This document shows, piece by piece, positions 10,633 to 19,762 of a stretch of 44,110 bases of DNA (position 1 is its first letter; each line of letters starts with the position of its first letter). The stretch covers positions 4,146,482-4,190,591 of the forward strand of contig BFEA01000004.1 in assembly GCA_003427395.1 (NCBI GenBank), in the 5' to 3' direction. A program made the position numbers and the translations under genes. A model generated the notes under the pieces. It did not search any database, had not been told where the DNA came from, and saw only the letters and a program-made list of their open reading frames with translations. The DNA is from Chara braunii. Its lineage: Eukaryota > Streptophyta > Charophyceae > Charales > Characeae.

Positions 10633-11137
10633 GGTCTTCAAAGGCAGGGTAGGTGCCCTTATAGATAGTGGGGCATCCCGTAGCTACATTAGTCATTAAG
10701 CGTTGCAAAGGTTGAAGCTGAACTTGAAGGTCTGAAAGTTAGAGAAACCTATAGTTAGCATACTCGTTGACAGTCGCACGATGCGAGTCGAGGATTATGT
10801 CGAGGGAGTCCAGGCATACTTCCGCCTAGGGAAAGATGGGAAGATAGAGAGAATTCTCCATTCCCAGATTCTCCTCGTCGAGGACAATCTCCCGTTTGAT
10901 AGGGTCGTAGGAATAGAATGGGGAGAGGCAGTACGGGCCACACTCCATTTGAGAGAGCACGAGTGTAGGCTCGCTAGCCCGTCAGGTGAAGTTGAGACTG
11001 CTCGCCTGTTTCATTTGTCAGGGGTAGATAACCCCTTAGCACATTGGTGCCTCAGCGCTCCTGCATTCGCAAGGTTAGTGAAGGAGCAGCAGCTAGAAGA
11101 ACAGGTTTTTGTAGCCTATGTTAGGCCAGTCACTTAG
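10546..11137 (+). pseudogene. Element 2 aspartic protease
   Basis: The retropepsin-like active site ALIDSGASRSYIS has Asp at 10664-10666. It is followed in frame by TAA at 10697-10699 and TGA at 10733-10735, so a full protease cannot be made. The downstream open segment (from about 10781) contains LVEDNLPFDRVVGIEWGEA, matching the position of the second protease hallmark (IILGMDWL-type) in diverged form. It ends at TAG near 11135 before the RT. The family role is polyprotein processing. Confidence 0.75.
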
Positions 11138-11267
11138 CCTAAAACTGATTTTTTCGATTGACCCTTGCATTACCAAGCTGCTGGGAGAATATGCAGATTT
11201 GTCTTAGCCGCCGCAACCAATCCAACATCGCATTGAGATAGGTAGTAGGACTCCTAAGGGAGTTGTT

Positions 11268-12540
11268 TATAGAATGTCCGAAAGGGAGTTAGAGGAGTTG
11301 CGCAAAAAGTTCGACGAGCTGCTCGAAAAGGAGGAGTTGCGCAAAAAGTTCGACGAGCTCCTCAAAAAGGGTTGGATTAGGCCCAGTTCATCTCCATTTG
11401 GAGCACCTGTTCTGCTTGTCCCCAAGCAAGAGAGAGAACTTAGAATGTGCATTGACTATAGGGGTCTTAATGTCGTCACAGTAAAGAATGCAGAACCACT
11501 GGCCCGTATAGATGATCTATAAGATCAGCTGCAGGTCTGCAATTACTTCTCTAAGATAGATTTGATGCCTGGCTATCATCAGATAGAGGTACATCTTGAT
11601 GATCAGTACAAGACGACATTCAAGACTAGATATGGGCACTACGAGTTTATAGTGATGCCCTTTGGAATAACCAATGCGCCAACTACATTCCAACGCTGTA
11701 TGAACGATCTCTTAGGCCATGGTTAGATAGATTTGTAGTGGTGTACTTAGATGATATTATAGTGTTTAGTAAGACCCTCCATGAGCATGAGGGCCATCTG
11801 AGGCAGGTCTTGGAGAAGCTGAGGGAAGCTAACTTCAAGATCAACGAGAAGAAGTGTGAGTGGGCCAAGACACAAGTTTTGTACTTGGGTCACGTCTTAG
11901 ATGGAGATGGCGAGGACAGTAAGATAGCGGTGCCTGGAGATTGGCCAACGCCCCGCACATTGACAGAGTTGTGGTCGTTCCTTGGCCTAGTAAACTACTA
12001 TAGGAAGTCCGTCAGGAACTTTTCTACCATCGCTGCACCTCTTTGCAGGTTGCTAAAGAAAGAAGCAATCTGGGAGTGGGATAGAGACTGTATGTCGGCC
12101 CTGAAGAAGCTAAAGCAGGCCTTGATAGAGTACCTAGTCCTCAAGGTAGCTAACCAGTCCTTGCCTTTTGTTGTCGCCACTGACGCATGTGAGTATGGTA
12201 TAGGTGTTGTCTTACAACAAGATGGTGGCAATAGGTATAGACCCGTAGAGTTCATGTATGCTAGGATGCCTTCAGAGATGGTAGCGACATCTACCTACGA
12301 GAGAGAACTCTACGCTCTCAGGAAAGCATTAGGTCAGTGGAAGCACTACTTGCTTGGGAGGCACTTCAAAGTTGATTCAGACCACGAGACGACGAGGTGG
12401 CTGAAAAGACAGGCCAAGATGACACCTAAGCTTACTAGGTGGGCCGCAAAAATAGACCATTTTGCCTTCGAGCTCAAGCTAGTTAAGGGGAAGTATCACG
12501 TAGTCGCGAACACTCTAAGTAGGAGAGCTGATTACTTTGG
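11268..12540 (+). pseudogene. pol: Element 2 reverse transcriptase and RNase H
   Basis: Motifs in order are [63 protein letters not shown] and YLDD at 11744-11755. RNase H follows with VVATDACEYGIGVVLQQ (Asp 12182-12184), STYERELYALRKA and VDSDHETTRWL. Lesions: TAA at 11520-11522, a frameshift near 11708 just before YLDD, and a 39-bp in-frame duplication at 11292-11369. The usual VADALSRR near the RNase H end reads VANTLSRR, so the Asp is Asn at 12509-12511. After 11738 the frame stays open through RNase H into the integrase. Confidence 0.9.
11292..11369 (+). repeat. Tandem 39-bp duplication in the RT N-terminus
   Basis: GAGGAGTTGCGCAAAAAG begins at 11292 and again at 11331. The unit encodes 13 residues ([13 protein letters not shown]), repeated in frame just before [11 protein letters not shown]. 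Other RTs in this window have one copy. Confidence 0.93.
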
Positions 12541-14086
12541 AGCGATAGTTCACTATCTGGATATAGGGAAAGACCTGCAACAGAAAGTCAAGGACGTGTA
12601 TGCACAAGACCTTATTTATAGTGATCTCCTTGAGAGGGTTAAGGAGTCCCCAGAGTCTGAACCAGATTACCGCACTACAAACGGGTTGCTATTCGAGAAG
12701 ACTAGTGTAGTCGATCGTTTATGCATTCCCAACAGCGAAAAGGTCCGTAGTCTGATCATAGGGGAATGTCACGACACAGAGGGACATTTTGGTGGGCAAA
12801 AGACGTTAGCCAACCTTATTTGCGCGTATACGTGGCCAGATATGAAGGGTGACTGCATAGAGTATGTACGCAGTTGTAAGGTATGCCAACAGAATAAGAC
12901 CACTACGCGAGCCCCTCTTGGCCTTCTCAGACCATTGCCTATACCCGCAGGACCCGGAGATTCAGTGTCCGTTGACTTTATGGATGCTGACATGGCAAGA
13001 GCCAAGTCATGGTTATAGTTGATAGATTTGGTAAGTGTAGTTTTTGTTTCGTTGCCCTAAGAGGCACGTACATATTTAGTTATAGATAAGTTCTTTGATC
13101 ATTGGGTCAGTGAGCATGGTCTAGCGCTGTCGATAGTTAGTGACGGAGATACCAGGTTCACTAGTCAGAATTGGTAGGAACTGACGAGAGTCTATGGCTC
13201 TAAGTTGTTGATGTCATCTGGCCGTCATCTTGAGACTAACGGTCAGACTAAACAGATGAACAAAATCCTGCAACAAGTTCTTGGAATGTATATTAGACCC
13301 GATCAAGGCAATTGGGACGAGATGCGCCCAAAGGTATTTGATGCATACAACAACAACGCACACTTAGCCACTTGTCGTACTCCCGACGAGTTGCGTAAGT
13401 CTTTAGACAACGCAGACTGTTTGAGGGACTGAACTGGGATCAGATCCAGAGGCTACCGCCCGATACAAGGGAGTTAGCGATACAATACGAGAAAGAGATA
13501 GCTACCGTTGTAGAGAACCTCAGGATGGCCCAGCACAGGATGATCGAACAAGCCAAGAAACACCTTCGCCCATCACAGTTCCAAGTAGGCGACTTAGTCA
13601 AGGTCAAGTCAAAGGAGTTTGCTGATGAGGAGAACATCTCGCATAAGCTATTGCGTGCGTATAGAGGACCGTGGCTAGTCCTAGAAGTTACGGGCGGAGA
13701 CGATGGACCGTCCTACACCATAGAGATTCCAGCACACGTCCACACCTATCCCGTTTTTCATGCGTCAAAGTTGTTGCCCTGTACCACAAGTCGACAGTTT
13801 CCATCACGGGGATCCATGATCCCTCCGGACATGGATGGAAGGTACGACATTGACCGCATAGTAGGTGAAGATGTGTGCAGAACAGGAGGTAGAGGTCGTC
13901 CATAGAAACGTTATAACGCCAGATTCTCTTTTCAAGAACCAGAGGACGATCACTGGTTCACGCAAACAGAACTTCTAGAGACCGCTCCCGATGTACTTCG
14001 ACCGTATGAGAGAGAAAAGAAAGGTAAAGGTCTTTTTGGATTGAAGTATTCTCGGAGGACCTCGAATTTAGGACGGCGGGAGTGAA
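12541..14086 (+). pseudogene. Element 2 integrase with chromodomain
   Basis: The HHCC zinc domain (GECHDTEGHFGG, RSCKVCQQNK) lies at about 12760-12900. The core has VDFMD (Asp 12974-12976) and VSDGDTRF (Asp 13142-13144), but the position of the third catalytic residue reads GQTKQMN: Lys at 13250-13252 replaces Glu with normal 35-residue spacing. The frame breaks after 13018, TAG occurs at 13175-13177, and another break follows near 13430. A GPY/F module (YRGPWLVLEV, about 13660-13690) and a chromodomain (YDIDRIVGED, then HWFTQTELLETAPDVLRPY, about 13845-14010) follow, with an in-frame TAG between them near 13903. The enzyme would insert cDNA, but this copy could not. Confidence 0.88.
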
Positions 14087-15031
14087 ACGGTTTTCACCTT
14101 TGCGGTAACAGATGCAGATCCTAGGGCTCGATCCCTAGACCTTACCTCGCCCATGTACGGTACTAGGTAGACCCCTGCGTGTTTTGAACCCGTGGCCTGT
14201 GTTTTGGTATCTGACTGTTGCCTATCGTAGGTCTGTGTAGTTGTCGGGTCTTGAACTCTAGGTTTGTCGAGTAGAGGTCATAGCTACGTAGGGGTTGTCG
14301 TTGTTGCAACTCTGAAAGGTCAAGGTCGGAGCTGCTACAGTCTTGAAAGGTCAGGTTGTAGCTGCTGCAACTCCGAAAGGCCAAGTCCACAGACTTTCGG
14401 AAGGTCCGGAACTGGCCTTTCGAGTGTTGCTCACGTTAGACCTGAGGCAAGTGGGCAAGTGGGTACGTCAACCTTGCTTAGTCACCGGTACCCAGTCCTA
14501 GTCTCACTTTGTCCATTCAACAAATACCATGTGGGACTGTGTGCACCATGGGCCCGGTGGAAAGGGGCACGACCAACAGAAATATAAATCAAGAGGTAGC
14601 GTTCAACCATTCATGCATTTCTGCTGTGTGCCATGCGGAATTGCTGCACTAGCGTCTTGTGCGAGGTGGTCTACAGATGCCGAAGTCGAAGTGGGCTGGA
14701 AGGGAGATAGAGCAGCCATCGCTGCTTGTAGTTAGTGTTGGAAGGCGGCCATAGCTACCACAATTAGCAAAAGTCAGTAGTGTATGTGTGTGCGTGATAC
14801 AGAGTAGGAGTGAGTTGGATATTTGGGGAGGTCCAGAGTGAATGTTGTGAATACAGTGTCGGACAGGTGATGTGTAGGCGCTTAGGCGCCATAGCCAATT
14901 GAAGCGAGTTTGTATCTGAACTATGTTGTCAGGCTCAATATCTCTGAGCTTTGAGTGGGCGCCTGGCGCCAGTGTGGATTGCCACTTGTCTGCATGCATG
15001 TTGAACGGAGAAGTAAACGAGTTTGATTGCA
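14067..15031 (+). repeat. Putative polypurine tract and 3' LTR of element 2
   Basis: A purine-rich stretch (AGGACGGCGGGAG, about 14070-14082) follows the chromodomain. A TG start near 14083 (TGAAACGGTTTTCACC) could open an LTR ending ...GAGTTTGATTGCA near 15031. The last ~165 bp match the LTR at 6368-6530, but the first ~785 bp do not, so the boundaries are inferred. No PBS follows, as expected for a 3' LTR. The region also holds a small TCTGAAAGGTCAAG-type repeat near 14307-14400. Confidence 0.4.
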
Positions 15032-15033
15032 CA
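14868..15033 (+). repeat. Second copy of the GGCGCC-rich LTR end
   Basis: This stretch runs from GTGATGTGTAGGCGCT to GAGTTTGATTG and matches 6368-6533 with a few substitutions. Both copies contain paired GGCGCC palindromes and TGCATGCATG. The shared block ends at the same point, where 6534 continues into the PBS and this copy continues into unrelated sequence. Confidence 0.85.
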
Positions 15034-15280
15034 CACGTGGATTCAGGGGGGTCGATATGTGTGAGCCAGCAAGGGAGATTAGGGTATGTAAATGCAAACA
15101 CTATGGCCTGTAAACCAGGAGTTCACCCAGGTGTGGAGGCGGTTCACTGCGTGTCAAGCTTTTTCGAACTGCTAGCGGCTCACTTCTTTTCTTTTTTGGC
15201 TGGTGCCACCAGCCATTGTGGTGTCGTAGGCTCGACCTGCAAAACTTTTGAGGTAGGTGACAAACAGGTTTCTGCAAGGT

Positions 15281-15324
15281 TGGGGCCATTTTCTGGTGGT
15301 TTAAACCACCAGTACATGGCCCCA
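15281..15324. repeat. TTAA-centred palindrome
   Basis: CTGGTGGTTTAAACCACCAG (15293-15312) is a perfect 20-bp palindrome. TGGGGCCAT (15281-15289) and ATGGCCCCA (15316-15324) extend it after 3-bp mismatched spacers. Weaker inverted similarity continues about 40 bp on each side. The half-site ACCACCAGTAC also ends the TTAA-flanked element at 38989-39148. Confidence 0.9.
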
Positions 15325-15685
15325 AGCAACTGTAGAACCTATTTTGAGCCTTTCAAAGAATTTAGGGGGCCAAGTGCCATAGGTAAAATGAATCGGCGGT
15401 GGGCGGCCTTCGAAAGGGGCCTGTGACTATAGCTGGCATGTACTAGCTGAATCCGACCCGACTGACGTATACAAAAACTGCACCTGACCAATAAAGCCTA
15501 CACCTGCTCGAGATCTAGGGGACAGGCTGGGGCCTTCAAGTTTTGGATTGGCCTTTTTTAGTTTTCTCGAGAATTGGTTGGCCTGTTGAGAGTAGCAGAC
15601 ATACAACCAATCAGCCCATGTATCGTTCGATGATTGAGCAATAATCATGGCTCTCTCATTCCACTCCCACATCACTAGAATTCAT

Positions 15686-15925
15686 GGATTCTATTAGTTC
15701 AACGCATCCCTGCTCAAACTTGAGAAGGTGGTAGAAACGTTTTGGGAATACTGGGCTTTGCAAAGGACCAAGTATGTCTCCATTGTCAGATGGTGCAATG
15801 AAGAAAGTACGAAAATTCATGATGGAGTAAAACAGTTCATGCAAGAGAAAAAAACAAGTAGTGGAAAAGTTGGAAAACCTCGTCCACACGCTGGAACAAT
15901 TGGACCAGGAACTGATTGATGAAAG
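15686..15925 (+). pseudogene. L1-like LINE fragment, endonuclease-RT linker
   Basis: The open reading includes VVETFWEYWALQRTKYVSI followed by RWCNEESTKIHDGVKQFM, resembling the L1-type linker between endonuclease and RT (the W..Q.r..W...G..nTk.FH pattern). Downstream a frameshift moves the coding feel to EKLENLVHTLEQLDQELIDE (15861-15920). The RT domain does not follow; instead there is a hairpin repeat, then a LINE C-terminal piece at 16.19 kb. The match is by pattern only and could be wrong. Confidence 0.45.
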
Positions 15926-16048
15926 TGTGTGGATGATGTTCTCTTGCATGTGTACTTTCCGTTGTTCCAGTGTGTGGATGAGGATCTCTTGCATGTGTAC
16001 TTTCCCGTTGTTCTGGTGTGTGGATGAGGTTTTCCAACTTTTCCACTA
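15859..16048. repeat. Hairpin with 31-bp arms and internal 45-bp repeats
   Basis: Arms 15859-15889 and 16018-16048 are reverse complements with one mismatch (TAGTGGAAAAGTTGGAAAAC plus flanking bases). The loop holds direct repeats starting GTGTGTGGATGA at 15925, 15970 and 16016 (steps 45 and 46). The left arm overlaps the LINE fragment, so the right arm is an inverted copy of it. Confidence 0.92.
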
Positions 16049-16050
16049 TT

Positions 16051-16121
16051 TGGTAATGACGGACTTGACCGCTGGCTCTCTCGGTGTAAATGAGGCACTC
16101 TACTAATTGAACTAATTACCC
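16051..16121 (-). tRNA. tRNA-Val(UAC)-like sequence, probably a relic
   Basis: On the minus strand, a 7-base acceptor GGGTAAT (16121-16115) pairs with ATTACC at the 3' end, with one terminal G-A mismatch. The D stem is GTTC/GAGT, the anticodon stem is CCTCA/CGAGA and the anticodon loop is TTTACAC, giving anticodon UAC with T33 and A37. The T stem is AGCGG/CCGTC around TCAAGT, one base short of the normal 7-base loop. The anticodon stem has two mismatched positions. The total of 71 nt is one short. The sequence resembles organellar or bacterial tRNA-Val(UAC) more than a nuclear tRNA, so an organelle-derived insertion or a SINE head are the options. It is probably not functional. Confidence 0.5.
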
Positions 16122-16189
16122 AAATGTGGAAAAAAAAAGGGGGAAAAAAAGAGAAGAAATTCCATCTTGGCAATTGAAAAATAAATTAA

Positions 16190-16740
16190 ATGATTCCATT
16201 TTGGCAGTTAAAAAATTTACAGTTTTGGCGTGAGGTGATGGCAGCCTGGAGGAAGGTTAGGCCCAGGGCACGAAATCCAACTATCACCAAGGAGGAAGTA
16301 AGACGCCTGCCTCTATTTGAGAACAACTGGATTAGGGATGAGGAGGGAGAAGTTTTTTGGGCGGATGGAAAACCAGGACACTTTGGCCAGAGCTGGATCG
16401 AGAAGGGTGGGATGGCAGAAGAAACCAATGGAAAGCTGACGAGAACTAAAAGCAGCAACTAGGACAATTGTCGTTCCAGGCTGAGCAGGCGGACCTGCTG
16501 AGGAAGGCCATTCCGATAAGCTGGACCCCCCCATTATCCCCGACCTAGTTTGTAACGGGACCCTACTTAAGCGGCTGAGGATTGACTCAACAGCTTGGTG
16601 TTGGAAGGATGAAAAGGGCAAGCAGATTGGACTGGACAAACTGTTTGCCAAACTGGCTCTGAGAATTAGCACAGCAACACCACCAGTTGAGGGAAGGAAT
16701 CCTTCCCATTGTACAAGGAAGCTCTGGAATATCTGCCACG
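16190..16740 (+). pseudogene. L1-like LINE ORF2 C-terminal fragment
   Basis: The open segment from 16190 reads LQFWREVMAAWRKVRPRARN and later EEVRRLPLFENNWIRDEEG, then HFGQSWIEKGG. This fits the region after RT in plant L1 elements (FW..vl.aW.k..., P.t.e.vl..PLf.N..i, W...G). After the stop at 16460-16462, a frame change gives further coding-like text (NGTLLKRLRIDSTAWCWKDE, FAKLALRISTATPPVEGRN, RKLWNICHER) ending at TAG 16747-16749. The segment lacks RT motifs and is decayed. The assignment rests on motif pattern rather than a search. Confidence 0.6.
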
Positions 16741-16749
16741 AACGGTAGT

Positions 16750-17640
16750 CGAATTCACAAGGCTCTGGGAGCGAGGAGGATGAATGCAGCGAGCCTCAAC
16801 ACACAGATAGAAGGGGAAGTAGCTAGCGTCTTCATGAATAGTTTTGGCTGCCTATCTTCAGGCTGAAGAGGCACTCCCCTGGCATACTCTAATTGATCTC
16901 TGCATATGAATTCTGCAAGTTGTAAAAGGAACGTTGGGCCTGTTTCTCGGCAGGTGCGGCTCGCCACCAATAGATGGGGCCTCCCGAGGAATAGCTAGAG
17001 GTGCCTGCTCCTATCAGCACCGCAAGCTATCTGCTAGCAATGAGCCCTCGCTGGACCCTTATCGGACATACAAGTGTTCTGAGCCACGGCCCCTAGCAAT
17101 CCTGTGCCCGCCGTAAGTGAGGCGGGCCTGAATATCCACGAGAGGCCTGTTTTCGTCATTTTTCCATAGGTGGGGATTCACATAGTAGCAGCACGCCAGT
17201 TGGTTACAGAGCAACGTGAGCCTCCGGGCTCTTTCCTTAAGCAAGGGCTGCACTATCCAGTTGAGCCCAGGCTCAGGTGGCTGCGCCTTGGGCACACGCT
17301 GTGCGAGACCGGCACATCATGGATTGTCCGTGGGCCATTGAGAGAGCGGCATTGCTGTCAGACATGAGTGAGGAGCCAATGAGAATGTTGCGAACACTTG
17401 AAAGCTGCGTGGCTGCCCAAACGTGCCTAACTTCGGGGGGCCGAGGCCAACATCGGAAACAAGGCTTGGCGTAGACAGTTGGGGCCAAAGGCAAACTACG
17501 TCCCCCCCCCTTTCACGCCTGACCAGGCCAGCCATGCACAGGCACACTTGTCTGCGCCAACGTTGGGGCATTCTGCCATGTGTCGGCATTGTGGCCACGC
17601 TGCAGTATTGCCCTGCGAAGCTGTGCTATGCAGGCTGGCC
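16750..17640. other. No recognisable gene
   Basis: GC-balanced sequence with only short ORFs on both strands and no motif I recognise. It may include more of the decayed LINE 3' end. Confidence 0.4.
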
Positions 17641-18146
17641 GGGGCGCTCATGGGCGCTCACGGGCGCTAACCGGTGAGGGCAATGTGGTTGGAGTGGGCA
17701 CACGGCGGCCATAGTCGGGCCAAGTGTGTGGGTGGTTGGAGGTGGTGATGGCGGTCTTCGGGTAGGGCATGAAGAAGAGGGGAGACGAGGTGTTGAGGGG
17801 AGGAGAGAGAGTACGCACCTGGTGTATGCCGGTGATAGGCATTGGTGATGATGTCAACGTACATTGGTTTTCAACGACAATGTAATCTGGCTGGAATATA
17901 TAGTCTAGATAGGCTGATTAGAGTAGGCTGGGCGCCAATCGCCACAGAGTAGGAGGAACAGTGGATATTATGTTGTTGTGTCCAAAGTGTGGCGACATTG
18001 ACAGAATGAGTTCATAGTATTGCTCTTATTAGAATGGTATCTTGGTGAATTGTACTATCTTCTTGGTAATCGACTATCTGAGCTTCTTCGTGACTTTGCA
18101 ACCTGGCTTTCTGTTTATCGCTCCCGTTCATAATCCTTGCAATTTG
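17641..18146 (+). repeat. Possible 5' LTR end and PBS of element 3
   Basis: CCTTGCA (LTR-like CA end, about 18133-18139) is followed by TTTGGTATCGAAG near 18142-18154. The TGGTATC core matches the tRNA-iMet PBS but the next bases differ. TATATAG near 17898 could be a promoter TATA box. The left LTR boundary is not visible; I set it loosely. The orientation agrees with the gag and RT fragments downstream. Confidence 0.3.
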
Positions 18147-18624
18147 GTATCGAAGTTGGTTCGATATCGCCATCTCTAGCGCTGGTGACTTTGTTAGCTT
18201 CTACGCAGCAAGGATACATTGGTGCTAGCTTGTTGTAGGCGACTCCCAAGTAGAGGGGAGCGTCGTCGGAAGACTGCGGCGACAAAGTGGGAGCTGTGGC
18301 AACAACGGATGGATGCGAGATGATGAGAGCATGCTGACCTGGCATTGTGGCTGAGGTTGCACTACATTGCATTGTGTGTGGTACCGAGGATATGACTGGT
18401 CATCGAAATGCATATCGCGCTCAATCGGTGAGAAGTCTGTGGTCGGGGGCAGCTATCTTCAGGTACGTTGTTCCCTTACCATATCTTCCCATCTCATTCT
18501 CTTCTGACCGTGAGGAAGTGAGTCCAACTTGAGTGTCCTCGTTTGTTGTGAGCGCTGTACCTTGAGAGTCTACATTCTTCCTAGTGGCGCATCTGGAAGG
18601 AGAGGGTGGTGCCTCCGAAGGGCT

Positions 18625-18945
18625 CTGGTTGAAGCACGGGTCACGGTCACCATGCCAACTCATGGGAGTAGAGCACTCATGCTTTGCTGCTTTGTGCTTT
18701 AAGCTCTTGTTGCGTTGTAGAGGGAACGTGGACTGACCTGTGCTATGCGAAACGGCAACCGGACCGTCTATAAAGGAGAGGCCGGCCCTGGTTGAAGCAC
18801 GGGTCACCATAACAACTCATGGGAGTGGAGCATGCATGCTTTGCTGCTTTGTCGTTTAAGCTCTTGCTATGTTGTAGGGGGAACGTGGACTGACCAGTCC
18901 CGTGCGAGACGTCAATCGGACCATCTATAAAAAACCTCTAGCAGG
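18625..18945 (+). repeat. Tandem 163-bp duplication with TATA-like box
   Basis: CTGGTTGAAGCACGGGTCAC starts at 18625 and at 18788. Both copies run through ATGCTTTGCTGCTTTG and GGGAACGTGGACTGACC to CGGACC[G/A]TCTATAAA. Each unit therefore ends in a TATA-like motif (about 18768 and 18922). Divergence is modest. The duplication lies in what should be the leader of element 3. Confidence 0.85.
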
Positions 18946-19762
18946 ATCTGATTTGAACACTGGATGTGCAAGTTGAATAATTCCTGAGGACTTCGAGGAT
19001 TGTCCTTAAATTGCCTCTTGATCAGGCAGATCAGTTAGATGTAAGGCTCGTTGCACGCGAGGATAAATAACGGGCAGTGCTGGTCATAAGCGGTTTCCCA
19101 AGCATAGGGGTGGGCCGTTGTGCACGCGTCAGACACTGCTGGCTGCTTGATGATGCAGTCAGGATCGTTGGGTACAGGGGAAGGGAAGGTTCCAATTGGT
19201 GTTTATACACAAACAAGTTTATTCCCATTTCAGCATACATCTGCGCAAAGGATTTATTTTTATTTTTGATTAGTTGAGGTGACTGACTGCTGACAACTAA
19301 CACACAACATCAAACTAGAACTGTAGTAGTTTTCCATAGCCCATTCTGATTGGTTGCTACTATAAGATAACTAATCGAAATAGGAATGGATCGTTTGCTG
19401 AGTCGGTGTAAATGACGTTGACACCACTTGATCGGTAGCCTAGGTGACTTGCCGAATAATGACTTATTTTTATTTTTCTCAAATCAGACAGACACATGTT
19501 GTGGTAGGCCCTAGAGAAGGCATTAGTGTAAATAGTGTTCTGCCTAATCGATGAGCGGACAAGATAGTGGGGAGGATAGATTTGAAGGAAGGAGGGTGGC
19601 ACGATTAACGTCGCTTAGGACATCGATCGTGCATCAAGCCTTACCACCTAAGGGCGAGAGAGCTATACGACATGATGTAACTGCTTAAAGTTTGCAAAGG
19701 GCTAGGGAAGCAGTGACAGCAGCGGAGAAAGTACTAGCAGCGGCAAAACAACTTCTGGAGCT
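18946..19762 (+). other. Leader-like sequence of element 3, no gene
   Basis: No convincing coding on either strand. The part near 18980-19025 is a diverged match to the element 2 leader near 7668-7720. I see no promoter that I can support. Confidence 0.45.

Noticed and set aside
10025-10668. ORFs spanning the N run
   Set aside because: The open frames are an artefact of Ns being translated as unknown residues.
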